Assembly: GCA_005765155.1 (NCBI GenBank)
Contig: VCCP01000008.1
Coordinates: 558,001-622,000, forward strand
Direction of reading: 5' to 3'
From: Zelopaecilomyces penicillatus
Lineage: Eukaryota; Ascomycota; Sordariomycetes; Hypocreales; Pseudodiploosporaceae
DNA length: 64,000 nt
In this document: in pieces, positions 11,408 through 22,991 of the stretch
How positions within the stretch are numbered: the stretch's first letter is position 1
How the letters are laid out: every line of letters begins with the position of its first letter
The notes under the pieces: generated by a model
The model's database searches: none
Told to the model about the DNA's origin: nothing
What the model saw: the letters and a program-made list of their open reading frames with translations, nothing else
Program-made: the position numbers and the translations under genes

Positions 11408-13606
11408 TTTGGCTGTTTAGGTTGGGTCTGTGTGTTTGAGGATTTGGATAAAGTGTGACGAAGTCGAGTCAAATACTGATTGTGGTCGTGCGTGGTTATA
11501 GTGTTGATGATGAGGCTTTAGGGATATTGTGAATCGTGGTGAAGTTGTGTGTGTGTGAGGGAGATGTTGGGATGATTGATGAGATTGGAGGCACATGGAT
11601 ATGTTTATGTATTCAATCCCCAATCTCCATGAATCTGTTCTAGATATATCGTGTACTGGTGAAGCCATTGTTCGGCAGCTTCTAGCGAGATATTCTCAAA
11701 GGCCTATTTTGAACCTCCATCAAAAAGAGTCGCCAAAGAGGTGACATCTCGTTCATCACCCTACACCACTCTCAAAGCCTTAGACTGGTCATTAAAAACG
11801 TCCATTAACCAGTGACTAATATCCGACCTCCCCGTATTCTAAAAGCGATGAAAGCGATTCTTCGTGATGGAATATAGAAAGCTGAGACAAGTTCAAGAGA
11901 GATGACCGGAAATTTTACAATGCATTGTGTGGGATTGTTTCATGTAGCAAAGCCCTTTCACGGTTCACATCGCTCTGTGCTCTTTCAAAGGAATAACCTT
12001 GACGCAGTGCCACCAGTACATTTAGAAGCTTCACTAGCTGAAAAATTGTCTTTGTTTCTGTAATTAACTATTCGCTTTAACTATCATGGTTGGTAGCGCT
12101 TTGTAAGGTGACGCTACTCTCATTGAACTATGAGCATTCAGCCTTCAATTGCACAATCGCCATATTGCAAAACACAGAAACTTTTTAGGGTCAGAATAGG
12201 AAGGCAGGTATGCTTTCCGCCCAGCAGCATGTATTTTATCTAGCATCATGTATGCCTTTTGTGCCTTATGTGCAATGTCTTGGTAGATTCCTCATTTAGC
12301 AGCCCGAACGATTGAATTGACTCGACTTATAGCCCTGTTGGATCAAGCCAGAAACAAAGGGCTCATTTTATAACTTAATGAGGAGGTCATCTATGGGTAG
12401 TCTATTCTATAGAGGCAATTGCGGAAGCATCATGCTTTAGCCAAAGCTTGTCATGTCGGAGCGAATGTGTGCATTATCTCCACGGTGTATTCTGTTTATT
12501 CTATTAGCCTTCTTCTTTCAGGCTGAGACTTGCTGTGTGCGATGTGCCATATCTGTGTGGCTCATAAACTATTAGATGTGTGTTTATAATTCTGATATTA
12601 TATAAGTGTTAATAAAGTCGGCACGGGACGGGACGGAAGCGGGAAGCCGGCAGCGCTAGGAGGCAGGATTGCGCTAACTGCCGGGTCACTAGTCGCAATA
12701 TAATAATGAGATCCATGGATGGACAAGATAAATTGGTGGCGGATGGTCGGTTGATCTAAATTCCAATGACACCCGAGCCGGCTCACCGTTAACATGGAGG
12801 ATGCAGCGTTCAATCGTAAAGCTTACCAACACGCAAGATATCGTTGTCCAGGAGAAGCATGATTGGCTCTGCATGTTGCAAACTTGCAGTAGTCATGAAT
12901 TGAACTGTGAAGGAGACTCTCGCAGCGGGGAAGTGAGGCTAGTAGATGCGCGGTGATGAGGCTAGCGGCGCCCATCGGAGCAGACCAGCCAAGCTTTGAT
13001 CGCTGATGGAGGTAAATATTGGCCCTATGTCTGATATTGATGTAGCTAGTTTGCATACTGCCAAATCGCTAACGAAACAACATCGCAATAGCTGAACCAA
13101 CCACCGCTTCAGAATGCCCAATGGGAGAGTCAACATGGCGCAAAGCATGGTGTTTGGCGAAGAGCTGAAAGCGAATGGTTTGCCTGATACTTTAGCCTAG
13201 CCCTGCCCGTATCCCGATAGTAAGCAATGAATGAATTGCCACTAGACAGACTAGCCAATGGCTTCCCGAGAGGTCGTATACGCTTGTGATTTAGTCTGCA
13301 GCTCTGAACTGTGGTGTGTAGAAACTGAAAGGAGCTGAAAAAAAAGATTGGCAAGCTAAACCATGGAATCAACAGCCATCAAGCGCCACGTTTGTCTCAT
13401 GATGTATGTCTACTCACAACGCTGCGGATATATCTAGACAGTTATGTGAGACAAAGTCACAGTTAAATAGCCTGCTTGGCCTTCCATTTTATCTCATCTC
13501 TCTCCCCATCATTCTCAACACACACCAAGCAAGAAACAAAGCAACAAAGAAACATAACAACACTCGCCACTAGTGCCCTAACAACCAATTGAACCATCAG
13601 CCGAAA
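11408..13606. other. Divergent intergenic region, 2.2 kb
   Basis: This lies between the divergent starts of the 95-aa gene and the four-exon gene at 13.6 kb, so it must hold both promoters. I see no convincing coding frame, RNA gene or repeat. The sequence is moderately AT-rich, and the short frames found are interrupted and lack protein-like composition. Confidence 0.5.
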
Positions 13607-14555
13607 ATGTCTACCTACCGCATCACCTTTGATAACAGGTCTGGGGAAAGCCGTAGCTACACCATCTGCATGGAGCCTCCTCGTGTCGCGGGAGGTGCAC
13701 GAATCTTTACGAATGTGTGGCAAACGGCGCGTGTCCCTCGGTCTGGGCGCTTTAACATCCAGGCCACAGCCGACTTTCATGCCTGTAAGAATTAGTTCTC
13801 TGACTCCATCCAACCTACTGTTTTGGCTCTTTTTTTGCTGTTTCTGTGAATAGCTAATGGGAATGTATGTTTCTAGGGGCTGGCTCTGCAGATGGCAGAC
13901 CTCACGAAGGCACAAGCGTCAACATCAGTTCGACTAAGGCTGTTCATCTGGGCACGGATTCATCACCTGGAAGTAAGTGCTGCAGTTTCTGAATGATATA
14001 TGTTGACTCTGGGGAGAGAGATTGATTAACTGCAAGAGTATATTCCGCAATTTGCTGGTGTGAGGTGGCTAATCATGGAACGCATTCGCCTCGGAATAGG
14101 TACCGTTAATGCCAATGCCGGCCCAGAACTTGAAGATGGAGGCGCGAATTCGAAGAATGGCTCTTTCGAGATTAAGACTAGCTCTGATTTTGCCTCATCG
14201 GGCCACTCTGATGTCAGCGTTGTCGGGCTTGCCCTGAGGGACAGCCGGGGAAATATGACCCCAGTTGCAACCGTTAGTTTGGCCTTATTCTGACATCAAA
14301 ACAAAAATGCATTGACAGACGACTGATATTCATTGCTTTTAGATGGCTCCAAAATCCAACGAGACCCTTCAGATTACACCAGTCTTGAAATTCCTCATCC
14401 TATCCGATATCAGGTGGAATGTTGGTGAAATCGTGAACGACGACGACGCGAGATATTCTACCGTTGTTGATTTCAGCGATGGGAGAGGACAGGGTACAAG
14501 TAGTGCCCGTGTAACTCACAGCGATGATGGAACATTGCAGGTTTCATACGACTAA
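13607..14555 (+). CDS. Unknown 219-aa protein, four exons
   Basis: Exons are 13607-13784, 13877-13972, 14100-14272 and 14343-14555. Splice sites keep one frame throughout (donors GTAAGA, GTAAGT and GTTAGT) and give 219 aa. The N-terminus reads MSTYRITFDNRSGESRSYTI. The rest is rich in Gly, Ser, Thr, Asp and Asn with alternating hydrophobic residues, suggesting a mostly beta-strand soluble protein. There is no signal peptide or membrane helix. The last exon ends in a polar Asp/Ser-rich tail. The intron chain and continuous frame support a real gene, but I do not recognise the family. It lies directly upstream of the broken asparagine synthetase gene on the same strand, about 1 kb away. Confidence 0.7.
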
Positions 14556-15599
14556 TTATTGGAATGATCTAGTGGATGTTGGGAAGGGAGGGGGGGGGGG
14601 CTGGAAAGGACTACAGGACATGTTGTAGTTTACAGAGTAGCTTAATGTACGCGCAGGCAACAAGATGTTTTTGTTTTTTTTTACTCCAATTTTATACACA
14701 GACCTCTACACTGGATAAGCCAGCTTCACAATAAATTTAATGTGCACTGCTAGATACAGACGGTGGGTGCATCTGAGGTGATGTCAATGTGTCTTTACGC
14801 ACGACTACAATTGCGGCTTTCACAGCGACATGGTGGTTCCCTGAAGGTTAAGAAGCCATCCAAAGCAGAAAAAGAAAACAGAATGAGCCCAGTGTGTACA
14901 TTGAATGCATCGTCAGCTACATTGCTTAAAACTATGCTGTATGGTCCAGGTAGGACGCCAACCAAATACCCGATGTGACTACAGATCCTTGTGTGTTCGC
15001 TTCGACACATTTCTGGCCGGCATTGACTTTTCACATTCATTGAAATTAAGATAAAGCAATGAAACACTAGATACAGGACTCTGGAGGTATGATCCCTTCG
15101 AATCTGAAAGGCTCCGTTATACGCAGACGGCCCACCGTCCGATGCTACGTTGGGCGGCATTTTCGAGCGGGGAGAGGCCGCCATATGCATCTCGTTGTGA
15201 TGGCGGAGATTTTCCAACTTTGCAGCAAATCATGTCCCCTGCACATCAGAAAACGGGTTCCCCCTCATCATTGTTTCCCCGCCATCAAAAGGATCATGGC
15301 ATGTTTACGGGTCATTTTCCAGGATGCGGGATTGGTCAAACGGTGTGTGTAAGTGCGGCTGGTCTGCAATGGTGAGTCCCATATTAGAGGGGGGGGGGGG
15401 GGGGGAAGAGGGGCAACAATTGCAAAATGGGTAGGTTTGGAGGAAATGTCTGAGATGCGACATCTTTCAGGCGCATCCTTTGCCGCCTGAATGTTTAGTT
15501 TGTGATAAATAAGTCCAAGTGATTTGTCATTGTGGTGGTTCAACCCATTCCGCTTCTAAACCCTACTAGAACGATCTTTCTGAGGCACTTCAATTGACA
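14556..15599. other. Intergenic with poly-G tracts
   Basis: This 1.04-kb spacer has an 11-G run at 14590-14600 and a 17-G run at 15389-15405. No credible gene is visible. The downstream part would be the promoter of the asparagine synthetase-like gene. Confidence 0.5.
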
Positions 15600-17696
15600 A
15601 TGTGTGGCATTTTTGCTTGTCATCGGTAAGTGAAAGACAAAGAGATTTTACAAGTAGAAGGACATAAATACAGCCAGATGGTGTCCAATTTGAAGAAATC
15701 GCCAAGACACACCAATGCTGATTTGATGCTGATTGCAGCCATCCCGATATTCTCAAGTTCAAGCCAACCGCACTTCAACTTGCCAAACGGTAAGTTTCAA
15801 TATTCTTGCCCTTGATGAAAGAAAAAAGTAAGAATTGACATCCCGACTGAAGGCTTCGGCACCGTGGGCCCGATTCAAGTAAGTTGCGATTCCTAAAAGG
15901 AAGGCAATGCCAATTGTAATGGCCTCCCGCTCTAACCCTGAAATCTAAAAGGCGGAAATGTTGTCTCCAACAATACGAGTAAGTTCCAGTTTTCCAGCAA
16001 GCGCAAGAGATTGAAGTAGTTAATTGACGGGGCAATTATCGCAGTAATTTGCCATGAGCGATTGAGCATTCTAGCTTTTGGTAAGTCCAAGAAGTTTGAC
16101 CCATCCACCTCTGCGCTGGTGCTGAGTAGAGGCAGAGTCTGGTGATCAGCCCATAAGCAATGCCGATGAGTCCTTGATCGTGGCCGTTGATGGCATGATT
16201 TACAACCACCAGCACATTCGAGAGGGTTTGAAGGAGGCGTATCCCTTCCAGACCCAGTCGGATTGCGAAGTTGTCAACCCATTAGTTCATCGCACACTGC
16301 TCCCTAATTAAATGTACTTATACTAACACTGATAACTTTAGTATATGGAACATGGAATTGATACTCCTTGCCGCTTGGATGGCTCATTCTCATTCGTCCT
16401 ATATGACAAGAAACAAGACCGTCTGATTGCTGCGCGGGACCCAATCGGCATCACCACATTGTATCAAGGCTGGTCTTCCAAGGAACCGGATACCGTGTAT
16501 TTTGCTTCCGAAATCAAGTCTCTACATCCGGTCTGTGACAAGGTCGAAACCTTCCTCCCAGGCCACATCTATGACTCTGCGACGGGAAAGATTACGAGAT
16601 ACTTCAAGCCGTCTTGGCTGGACCCCCCCAAGACTTCCATCAGCACCCTTCGACCCCCAGAATCTTCGACACGCACTAGAGACGGTAGTCAAGAAAGCAC
16701 TTGTGTCGGATTTCCCCTTTGGTCTGATGTTATCGGGCGGACTGGATTCAAGCCTCGTCGCATCAATTGCACAGCGCGAGATCGAGCGGCTGAACATGCC
16801 TCCTCTCAGATCCTTCTCCATTGGCTTCCCTGGATCCCCCGATGGTAAAGCAGCGCAAGAAGTTGCTGATTTTATTGGCACAAAGCACTATTCCATGCAG
16901 TTGAACATCAAAGACGGGCTTGAGTCACTCTCGGATGTCATCTACCATGTTGAAACGTATGATGTTACCACCATCCGCTCTGCAATCCCCATGTATCTTT
17001 TATCCCGTAAAATGAAGGCAACAGGCATCAAGATGCTCCTTGGCGGAGATGGTGCTGACGGACCATTTGCTGGCTATCTTTACTTTCACGCCGCGCCAAG
17101 CAAGGAGGCCTTGTTCAAAGAGACAGTGCGCTGCGCTACATCCACCCATTTGGTTGACGGAATGCGAGCCAACAAGGCAACTTCTGCCTGGGGTCTGCAG
17201 CTTCGAGCACCATTTAGCGATATTGAGGTGCGTCTGGACCTCTTCGTTGCGTTTAGCACTCTTTGTGAAGCCTCGGTTGCTAACAAAATACGGTCGTCTG
17301 TAGTTCCTCGAGACTGCCTTGAATATTGATCCACAAGAAAAGATGATCCCCAAGGATAGAATCGAAAAGTATATTCTCCGCAAGTCGTTTGACACGAGCG
17401 ATGAGCCAGACACAAAGCCTTATCTCCCTGACTCTATCCTTTGGCGACAAAAGGAGCAGTTTTCTGACGGCGTCGGATACGGCTGGATTGATGCCCTCAA
17501 GGAAAACGCCGAGCTACATGTCACGGATGAGATGATGAAGAACCCAAAACCGGAACGGGGTGGTGATGTTCCAAGCACCAAAGAAGCATACTGGTATCGG
17601 CTCATGTTTGACGAGCACTTTCCCTCGCACTGCGCGTCTATAGTGACACGCTGGAAACCGCAATGGACAAAAGAGACGGACCCAAGTGGAAGGTGA
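15600..17696 (+). pseudogene. Asparagine synthetase (glutamine-hydrolysing)-like gene, frameshifted and with altered active sites
   Basis: The family makes asparagine from aspartate, glutamine and ATP. Eight exons can be traced: 15600-15625, 15739-15789, 15853-15878, 15952-15978, 16045-16080, 16136-16284, 16342-17227 and 17304-17696. The N-terminal glutaminase domain starts MCGIFACHR, keeping the Cys2 nucleophile, and retains RHRGPDS, YNH and SDCEV. The synthetase domain retains the ATP loop SGGLDSS and a well-preserved C-terminal part. Exon 7 switches frame at a run of seven C (16623-16629); six C would keep one frame and align with the family. The usual NGEIYNH reads DGMIYNH and the usual SGEGSDE reads GGDGADG, so both catalytic sites are altered independently of the frameshift. 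The frame ends in SGR followed by TGA at 17694-17696, lacking the usual short C-terminal tail. It is probably a decaying paralogue; a diverged functional protein with a sequence error is the alternative. Confidence 0.88.
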
Positions 17697-18104
17697 GTTT
17701 TTCTATTCTTTTTTTAAATTTTCGTAGAGTCCATGTGTTCGCTTCGTCATGGTTGGGTTGAATCGGGTTCATAGGATGCTGACCACGAGCCATGTAGAGT
17801 CATGTCTGCGCATACCACCACAACCAACAGGGGCTCTTGAGGGGAGGGTTCAGGCATAATCCTTGGTAATGTAGATTTGGTAAAATTCATAGAGTTTGTG
17901 GTAATTCTACAATAATTGAGCACCTAGCCAGGTTCTTGGGTTTCAACATTGTGCGCATTTATGCCAATGCCTATCTAAAGGCAACATGAAGCAATCCAGC
18001 ATGGCAAGTGGAAGGTATCTAACAGTGGCTGCCATTTTCATTCAAAAAGGCTTCTCATTACCAATTAGATATCTAGAACCATCATCTTATTAACTATGAT
18101 TAGC
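17697..18104. other. Intergenic: convergent 3' ends
   Basis: This 408-bp spacer lies between the asparagine synthetase-like gene and the convergent oxygenase gene. The usual last coding exon of fungal asparagine synthetases is not recognisable here. Otherwise nothing is seen. Confidence 0.5.
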
Positions 18105-19481
18105 CTAAATAATACATTCCCTCTGCTGCTTCAACACTTGATCCAATTGCTCTGGATACCATCTTCGTGCCACACGCTGCTGACTAGTCAACCGCGCCGC
18201 AAAGTTTGCCCTTCCCAACACCCCATTCATGAACTGCTTGTCAAAATAATCACTTGACTCTGCTCCAGCACCATCATCTTTTATTAAGTCTTTGATATGC
18301 TGTGGGATCTTGATCGAAGCAAGTTTTTCCCTCGTCAAATCCGGTCGTAGATTTTGGAAGACAGGGCAAGAGTACCGCGCGCCCAGAGAGCGCCCGTCGG
18401 GGCCAAAAAACGACTGAGGTCGCATATTTACGCGATGAATGGTGGCTTTGCATAAGCCGCCAGTCAGGGACTCGAGTGAGCGGCCGACATTGACGACGAG
18501 TGTGTCTGGGATGGGGCTCACGGGGATCCATGCGCCGGCTTGGTTTTGTACTTCGAGCCCGGCGTGTTGAGTCATTTGGAGGAGGTAGATGAGAAAACTG
18601 CCGTCTTTGTGTGCGCCGACGCCTTGGAAGCTTCCGTCCTCGTTGAAGGCTGTGATTGATGCAGAAGACCCTGGCATTTCTTCTGATGCACAGTACCTGA
18701 CTACGGACAATTTGTTTCTCGGGGTCTCTTGGCTGAAAAATGTGTCGAAGGCAGCGGGTCCCAGGTCTAAAGCTTCAGCAACGAGGCGTGCCATCTCAAA
18801 GCCAAGGCCTCCGATGAGGGACAGATATGTCTCTGCCACATTCCGAAACCCTGGAACGTCTGCTTCATCAGGCCACTAACATTGCCCAAGAATGTCAGCA
18901 AAAAAGGCGTCCGGCGTCGTTTCAATGTTTGCTTACTCGAACACTAAGAAGCGGCAAATTGACATACCTGGCTTGGTCTCTGAACATTAAGATATATCGG
19001 CATATCAGGCTCTGGTGCTGGGAAAGGCGGGAGAAACTTGTAAAGCGTCAACACAATCACACAAGAGTTCAAAGTGTGTCAAATGGTGATGTTGAAAACA
19101 GAGATCACATTACCAATATAAAAGTTGACTTACATCAAAAGTCTCTCGATAATCCGCCTTTTTATCAGTCGTCTCACCAGCCACCCTCGATTATCCAAGG
19201 AAGTGCTTGCTGTTGACCATGTCAATCTTCAACTTCTTTTCCAGCGGCAGGCTGCAAAGCGCCTTGGATTTTTCCACAAATTCATGTCGCACCCGTGACG
19301 GCACTGGGGGGTTTTTGAGGTAGAAGAAGCCAGAGGTGAGTAAAGTGTGACGGAGGTCGTTCAGGAATGAGCCTCTGGTTGCGGGCGACTGGGATTTTGT
19401 GAAATCTAGGATTGGTATTGAGGTGAAGGCGTCAGCATGTATGTAGGTGGCTGTCTGACAGGTCTCTGTTAGAGTCGCCAT
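18105..19481 (-). pseudogene. 2-oxoglutarate/Fe(II)-dependent oxygenase (isopenicillin N synthase-like) with an in-frame stop
   Basis: This is a non-haem iron dioxygenase of the type that oxidises small molecules in fungal primary or secondary metabolism. Exons on the minus strand are 19134-19481, 18968-19036 and 18105-18875. Read through, they give 395 codons. The N-terminal DIOX_N-like part contains IPILDF and GFFYLKN. The core has the iron triad HKD (in VGAHKDGSF) and the distal His in ATIHRVNM, plus the 2OG-binding Arg in RYSCPVF. In exon 1 the frame is stopped by TAA at 19191-19193, where the family pattern (HFLGY) expects Tyr; the frame then resumes with SRVAGETTDKKADYRE, as the family predicts. 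No splice sites remove the stop sensibly. The rest of the gene is intact, so this is either a recent pseudogene or a one-base sequence error. Confidence 0.88.
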
Positions 19482-20693
19482 TGTGTTAACTTGGGCTAAA
19501 GAGACTAATACAATGTTGAGGCGATGAGGGTTTTTGGAGAGTAGAATATGGCTCGATCAATGGAGCAACAAGCCAGAGAGAAGGCGTCCAACACATCAAC
19601 TTTTATAAACAGAAACCGTCGTCAGATCCATTGAAAGCCATTAAATCAAGCCTTATTAATTTCTTCGTCCGTGATGCTGTCATGGATGCTTGGATGCATG
19701 CATACATGACCCCGACGTTCCATTGCATTTTCAGCGGCATATTGCGGAGAATGCATGCACGAGCGAGCGACACGACCACGACACGCATACTAAGAAGCAA
19801 TACGCCTTGAAAGTTACCCATTGGGGATTGGCGTAGATGCAAATGGCGAGCTGAAGGCGTCGGGCATGCGCGGCGTACATCAGACATGTCTGTGATTGAC
19901 CATGCGTTTCGCCACAGTTGGACTGCTTGTGTCCTCTAGGCGTGAGGCCACATTGCAGTCACAGTTTCCCCAGCTCCAGCTCCAAGAACCTGTTATCCCA
20001 GACTTCGGTACCCGGGGAGGCACGTAGAGTTTCATTGATTAGTTGGCTCGGACAAAAGCTGATGTGACTTGTCGTGTCTACTACTATGATCAGCGAGATC
20101 GACACAAAACTGTCCCAGCATCACCACATCCTATCCAAGATGTCGAAGGGGGAGAGAAATGGCAACACAGGAAAAGACTCATGGATGTACCACTTATCAG
20201 ATGATGCAAAGTCGCTGTGGTTTCAACGGCCTGGCAGATGATTCCCAGCCAAAGGGCATCTTCGAGGCCCGAATTCAGATTTTATGCATAATGAATGCTC
20301 AGCTACAATTGCTAGATGCATGCAGTGAGACTTGGTTTGATGAGTCCGATCGGAGGAGCTATTCCGGGTTGATGGGCGTTGCGTCGTACCAAAAGTGCGG
20401 GGCATGCATTCTTGACCAGAAGGATGCTAACGAGGGCGTTTTGGGATTCAACAAACTGGTGAGGGTAGTAGGGGGAGGGAGGCATCATTTGAAGCCAGTC
20501 TTTAGTGCTGGTGGTTTGTGTGTGAGAGGGCGTAGAATCCAGTCAAGGTCACGAAGCGATGCGACATCATTTGAAATGTTCTTGAGCTCATTCATGAAAG
20601 CAGTATTAATGTGTAGGTAGCAAAACGACCAAGTAATTAACATTGAAATCCACACGATTAGTTCATAACTCTCCCTTCAGTCAAACAGAACGC
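19482..20693. other. Intergenic, 1.2 kb
   Basis: This is the space between the start of the oxygenase gene and the stop of the chloride-transporter gene. It contains the oxygenase TATA box. One 153-codon plus-strand frame at 20159-20620 lacks protein-like composition and is not called. Nothing else is seen. Confidence 0.5.
19601..19610 (-). promoter_or_regulatory. TATA box of the oxygenase gene
   Basis: Minus-strand GTTTATAAAA about 120 bp upstream of the oxygenase ATG, a good match to a TATA box. Its survival agrees with recent rather than ancient inactivation of the gene. Confidence 0.45.
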
Positions 20694-22991
20694 TTACTTT
20701 CGGCGGGCAAAAAAGCTCATGAGCCGTTTCTTCATCACAATTCCAACGACCTTTGCAGTGTCCTGCCCAATAACAATCAAATACGTAACTCCCAATTTAC
20801 CAAAGATCTCCACGGCACACTCCAGCGGCGCCTTTGCTGGAATAGATATCGGGTTCCGATCAATATGCCCAAACAGCACGCCATCTGTTAGGTCAACCTC
20901 CATGTCTTCCCATCCCCCACTCTGATCAATGAGTTTCATGGCATGCTCCAGCTCGGGGCCTGGTATGTAACCGCGACAGATGCCCCGCGCATTCACAATG
21001 ATGAGACCGGCATCCATAAGTCCCCGAGCTTTGAGGCGTGCCAATTTTTGCCGAAGTGTAAATGCGTGGATTTTGTAGCTGGAACCGGTTGAGACTATGA
21101 TGTCTGCCATGACGTTGGCTGGCGGAACTAGCAAGTCTACTGTGGCAGAGCCTTCGGATTTCCTCACTTCGGTGACTTTGGAAAGAGCTTTCTCGGAGTT
21201 CATGAATGGATGGCCTTGTATGTGCTCTGAGAGATCGTAGACTCCTTCGGCGTTGATGCCATCAGCCACCCATTTCGCTGTAAATATAGCAATCATAGTA
21301 GGCGGGATGAAGTTGACTTCCCCTGTCAGCTCAAACATGATGACTGCCAAGCTGACGGTCGTCCTGCTCACTCCAGCAAGAAACGCTGCGGAACCAACCA
21401 TGGCAAAAACACCAGGAGAAATGCCTGGGACCATTTGGCCAACCAATCGTCCGAACAGTGCACCAGCGTCCATTGCTGGTATGATGATCCCGGACGGAAC
21501 TTTGCAGCCAAAAGTAACAATTGTAAGCAACAGCTTGGTGAATGTCCCCGAGATAAGCCATGCATAATATGAGCCTTTTCCGTCAACCCTAGCTTCTTGC
21601 TGGCAGATCCAGTCGCCTGGCACATTGTTGCAATCCACCAACAGGAGCTCCATGACGATATCGCCTGTATCTCGGATGAGAAGGTTAGGATACTGAACCA
21701 AGGCGGTGATCAAAGCTACTATGGACACCTCGAGAACCGGACTGCTCTTGATGAAACCAAGCTGTCGAAAGGTATTTGTCCATTTAAAATGAGATTGGCA
21801 GAAAATTCCACCAAATAGGCCACCACAGACGCCGAGAAAAACGAAGCCTACGTAATGAAAAAAGCCGTAGTCAACGTCATATCGGTTGTCGAATAGAACA
21901 AGCTTTCCCGTCCCGGAGGGATTGAGCTCCTTTAACACGGCTGAAGCAACAAGAGAGCAGAGGCATGAGCGCCAGAGAACTTGTCGTGGAAAGTATGTGC
22001 TGATTTCTTCGTAACTGAAGAGGACTCCTCCAATGGGGGCTCCAAAGGCGACAGACATGCCCGCAGAACAGGCCACGCTGAGCATTTCTCTGAGCTTCCG
22101 CTGGCTGACGGCATATTTGGGAATGCACATAGTCACCAGATATCCGACACAGGCTGAGATGTGAACGAATGGGCCTTCTTTTCCCACACACATACCAGTA
22201 GCCACGGCAAAGATGGATCCAAATGCTTTGACGACTAGGACTTTGAAGTTTAAGAAGTTGGGGATGACGAGACCAGAGAGGATGGTCTTGATTTCGGGGA
22301 TTCCACTGCCGGCAGCCATGTACATGGTCTGGTCCATGGTGGGCTCGGCGCTCTGAGACTGAACGTCACTCTGACTTCCTTCATCGTCACCATCAAGGCC
22401 GAAATCCAAACTTGGCAGAATTGTTTTGGTCGTCTTTGTCAAACCCCCAGCAATCGACCCAAACACCAGTGCAAGGCCGGTGTAAATCACATACGACGAA
22501 CCGAAACTGGCTGTCCATGGTTTCCAGTACTTGCAATCGTCGCCAAGTTCGCAGCATGCACGACGGGCCAGCCATGGCTTTGCCGTGCAATATCCTTCTT
22601 TCCAATCCGCCACGGTCTCGACACCAATGTCTACCGCATATGCTACTATTGCCGTTAGAGCACCAATGATGGCGGCTGCGATCCAGCCGTGAATCGCGTC
22701 CAGTAAAGCAGATGCCCGACCGCGGAGGCCACCCCGAGCGACCGAATCAAGCTGGCCGCGTCGTTCACCATCCTTGACTAGATCTTGGAGCCAGTTGATG
22801 GCGGTGTAGTCCTGATATGGAACACGTTCACCGGCATTGCCTGCATTCGACAAGCGCTTGTCAATAGTTGTGTGAGAAGGCAGGAGTGCCTCTGTATCAT
22901 CATCTTGTGGCCATGGACGATTGGAGGGCGTGATGAGAGGGGAGACCTCTGTTGCTGCATCTATCATGTTAAACCTCCTGTTGGCGGCCAT
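20694..22991 (-). CDS. CLC-family chloride channel or Cl-/H+ exchanger
   Basis: Single-exon 765-aa membrane protein of the voltage-gated chloride channel family; fungal relatives act in organelle or plasma-membrane anion transport and pH/ion balance. A soluble N-terminus of about 100 residues is followed by the multi-helix CLC core. Signature motifs are GSGIPE at 228-233, GKEGPFVH at 270-277 with gating Glu272, and GAPIGGVLFSYEEISTYFP with the Glu328/Glu329 pair. The acidic pair at the position of the proton glutamate favours an exchanger over a pure channel. The last 170 or so residues are soluble, contain regularly spaced hydrophobic segments (VTYLIVIG near the end) and fit a pair of CBS domains. 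Length is normal for the family and no damage is seen. Confidence 0.95.
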   Translation of the reverse strand: MAANRRFNMIDAATEVSPLITPSNRPWPQDDDTEALLPSHTTIDKRLSNAGNAGERVPYQDYTAINWLQDLVKDGERRGQLDSVARGGLRGRASALLDAIHGWIAAAIIGALTAIVAYAVDIGVETVADWKEGYCTAKPWLARRACCELGDDCKYWKPWTASFGSSYVIYTGLALVFGSIAGGLTKTTKTILPSLDFGLDGDDEGSQSDVQSQSAEPTMDQTMYMAAGSGIPEIKTILSGLVIPNFLNFKVLVVKAFGSIFAVATGMCVGKEGPFVHISACVGYLVTMCIPKYAVSQRKLREMLSVACSAGMSVAFGAPIGGVLFSYEEISTYFPRQVLWRSCLCSLVASAVLKELNPSGTGKLVLFDNRYDVDYGFFHYVGFVFLGVCGGLFGGIFCQSHFKWTNTFRQLGFIKSSPVLEVSIVALITALVQYPNLLIRDTGDIVMELLLVDCNNVPGDWICQQEARVDGKGSYYAWLISGTFTKLLLTIVTFGCKVPSGIIIPAMDAGALFGRLVGQMVPGISPGVFAMVGSAAFLAGVSRTTVSLAVIMFELTGEVNFIPPTMIAIFTAKWVADGINAEGVYDLSEHIQGHPFMNSEKALSKVTEVRKSEGSATVDLLVPPANVMADIIVSTGSSYKIHAFTLRQKLARLKARGLMDAGLIIVNARGICRGYIPGPELEHAMKLIDQSGGWEDMEVDLTDGVLFGHIDRNPISIPAKAPLECAVEIFGKLGVTYLIVIGQDTAKVVGIVMKKRLMSFFARRK

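Noticed and set aside
19134..19240. A hidden intron that would remove the in-frame stop of the oxygenase
   Set aside because: The only GT...AG pair spanning the stop is about 33 nt, too short to splice, and would delete the conserved HFLG stretch.
20159..20620. 153-codon plus-strand frame
   Set aside because: It lies in the spacer between two real minus-strand genes, with erratic composition, many Cys/Met/Arg and no domain.
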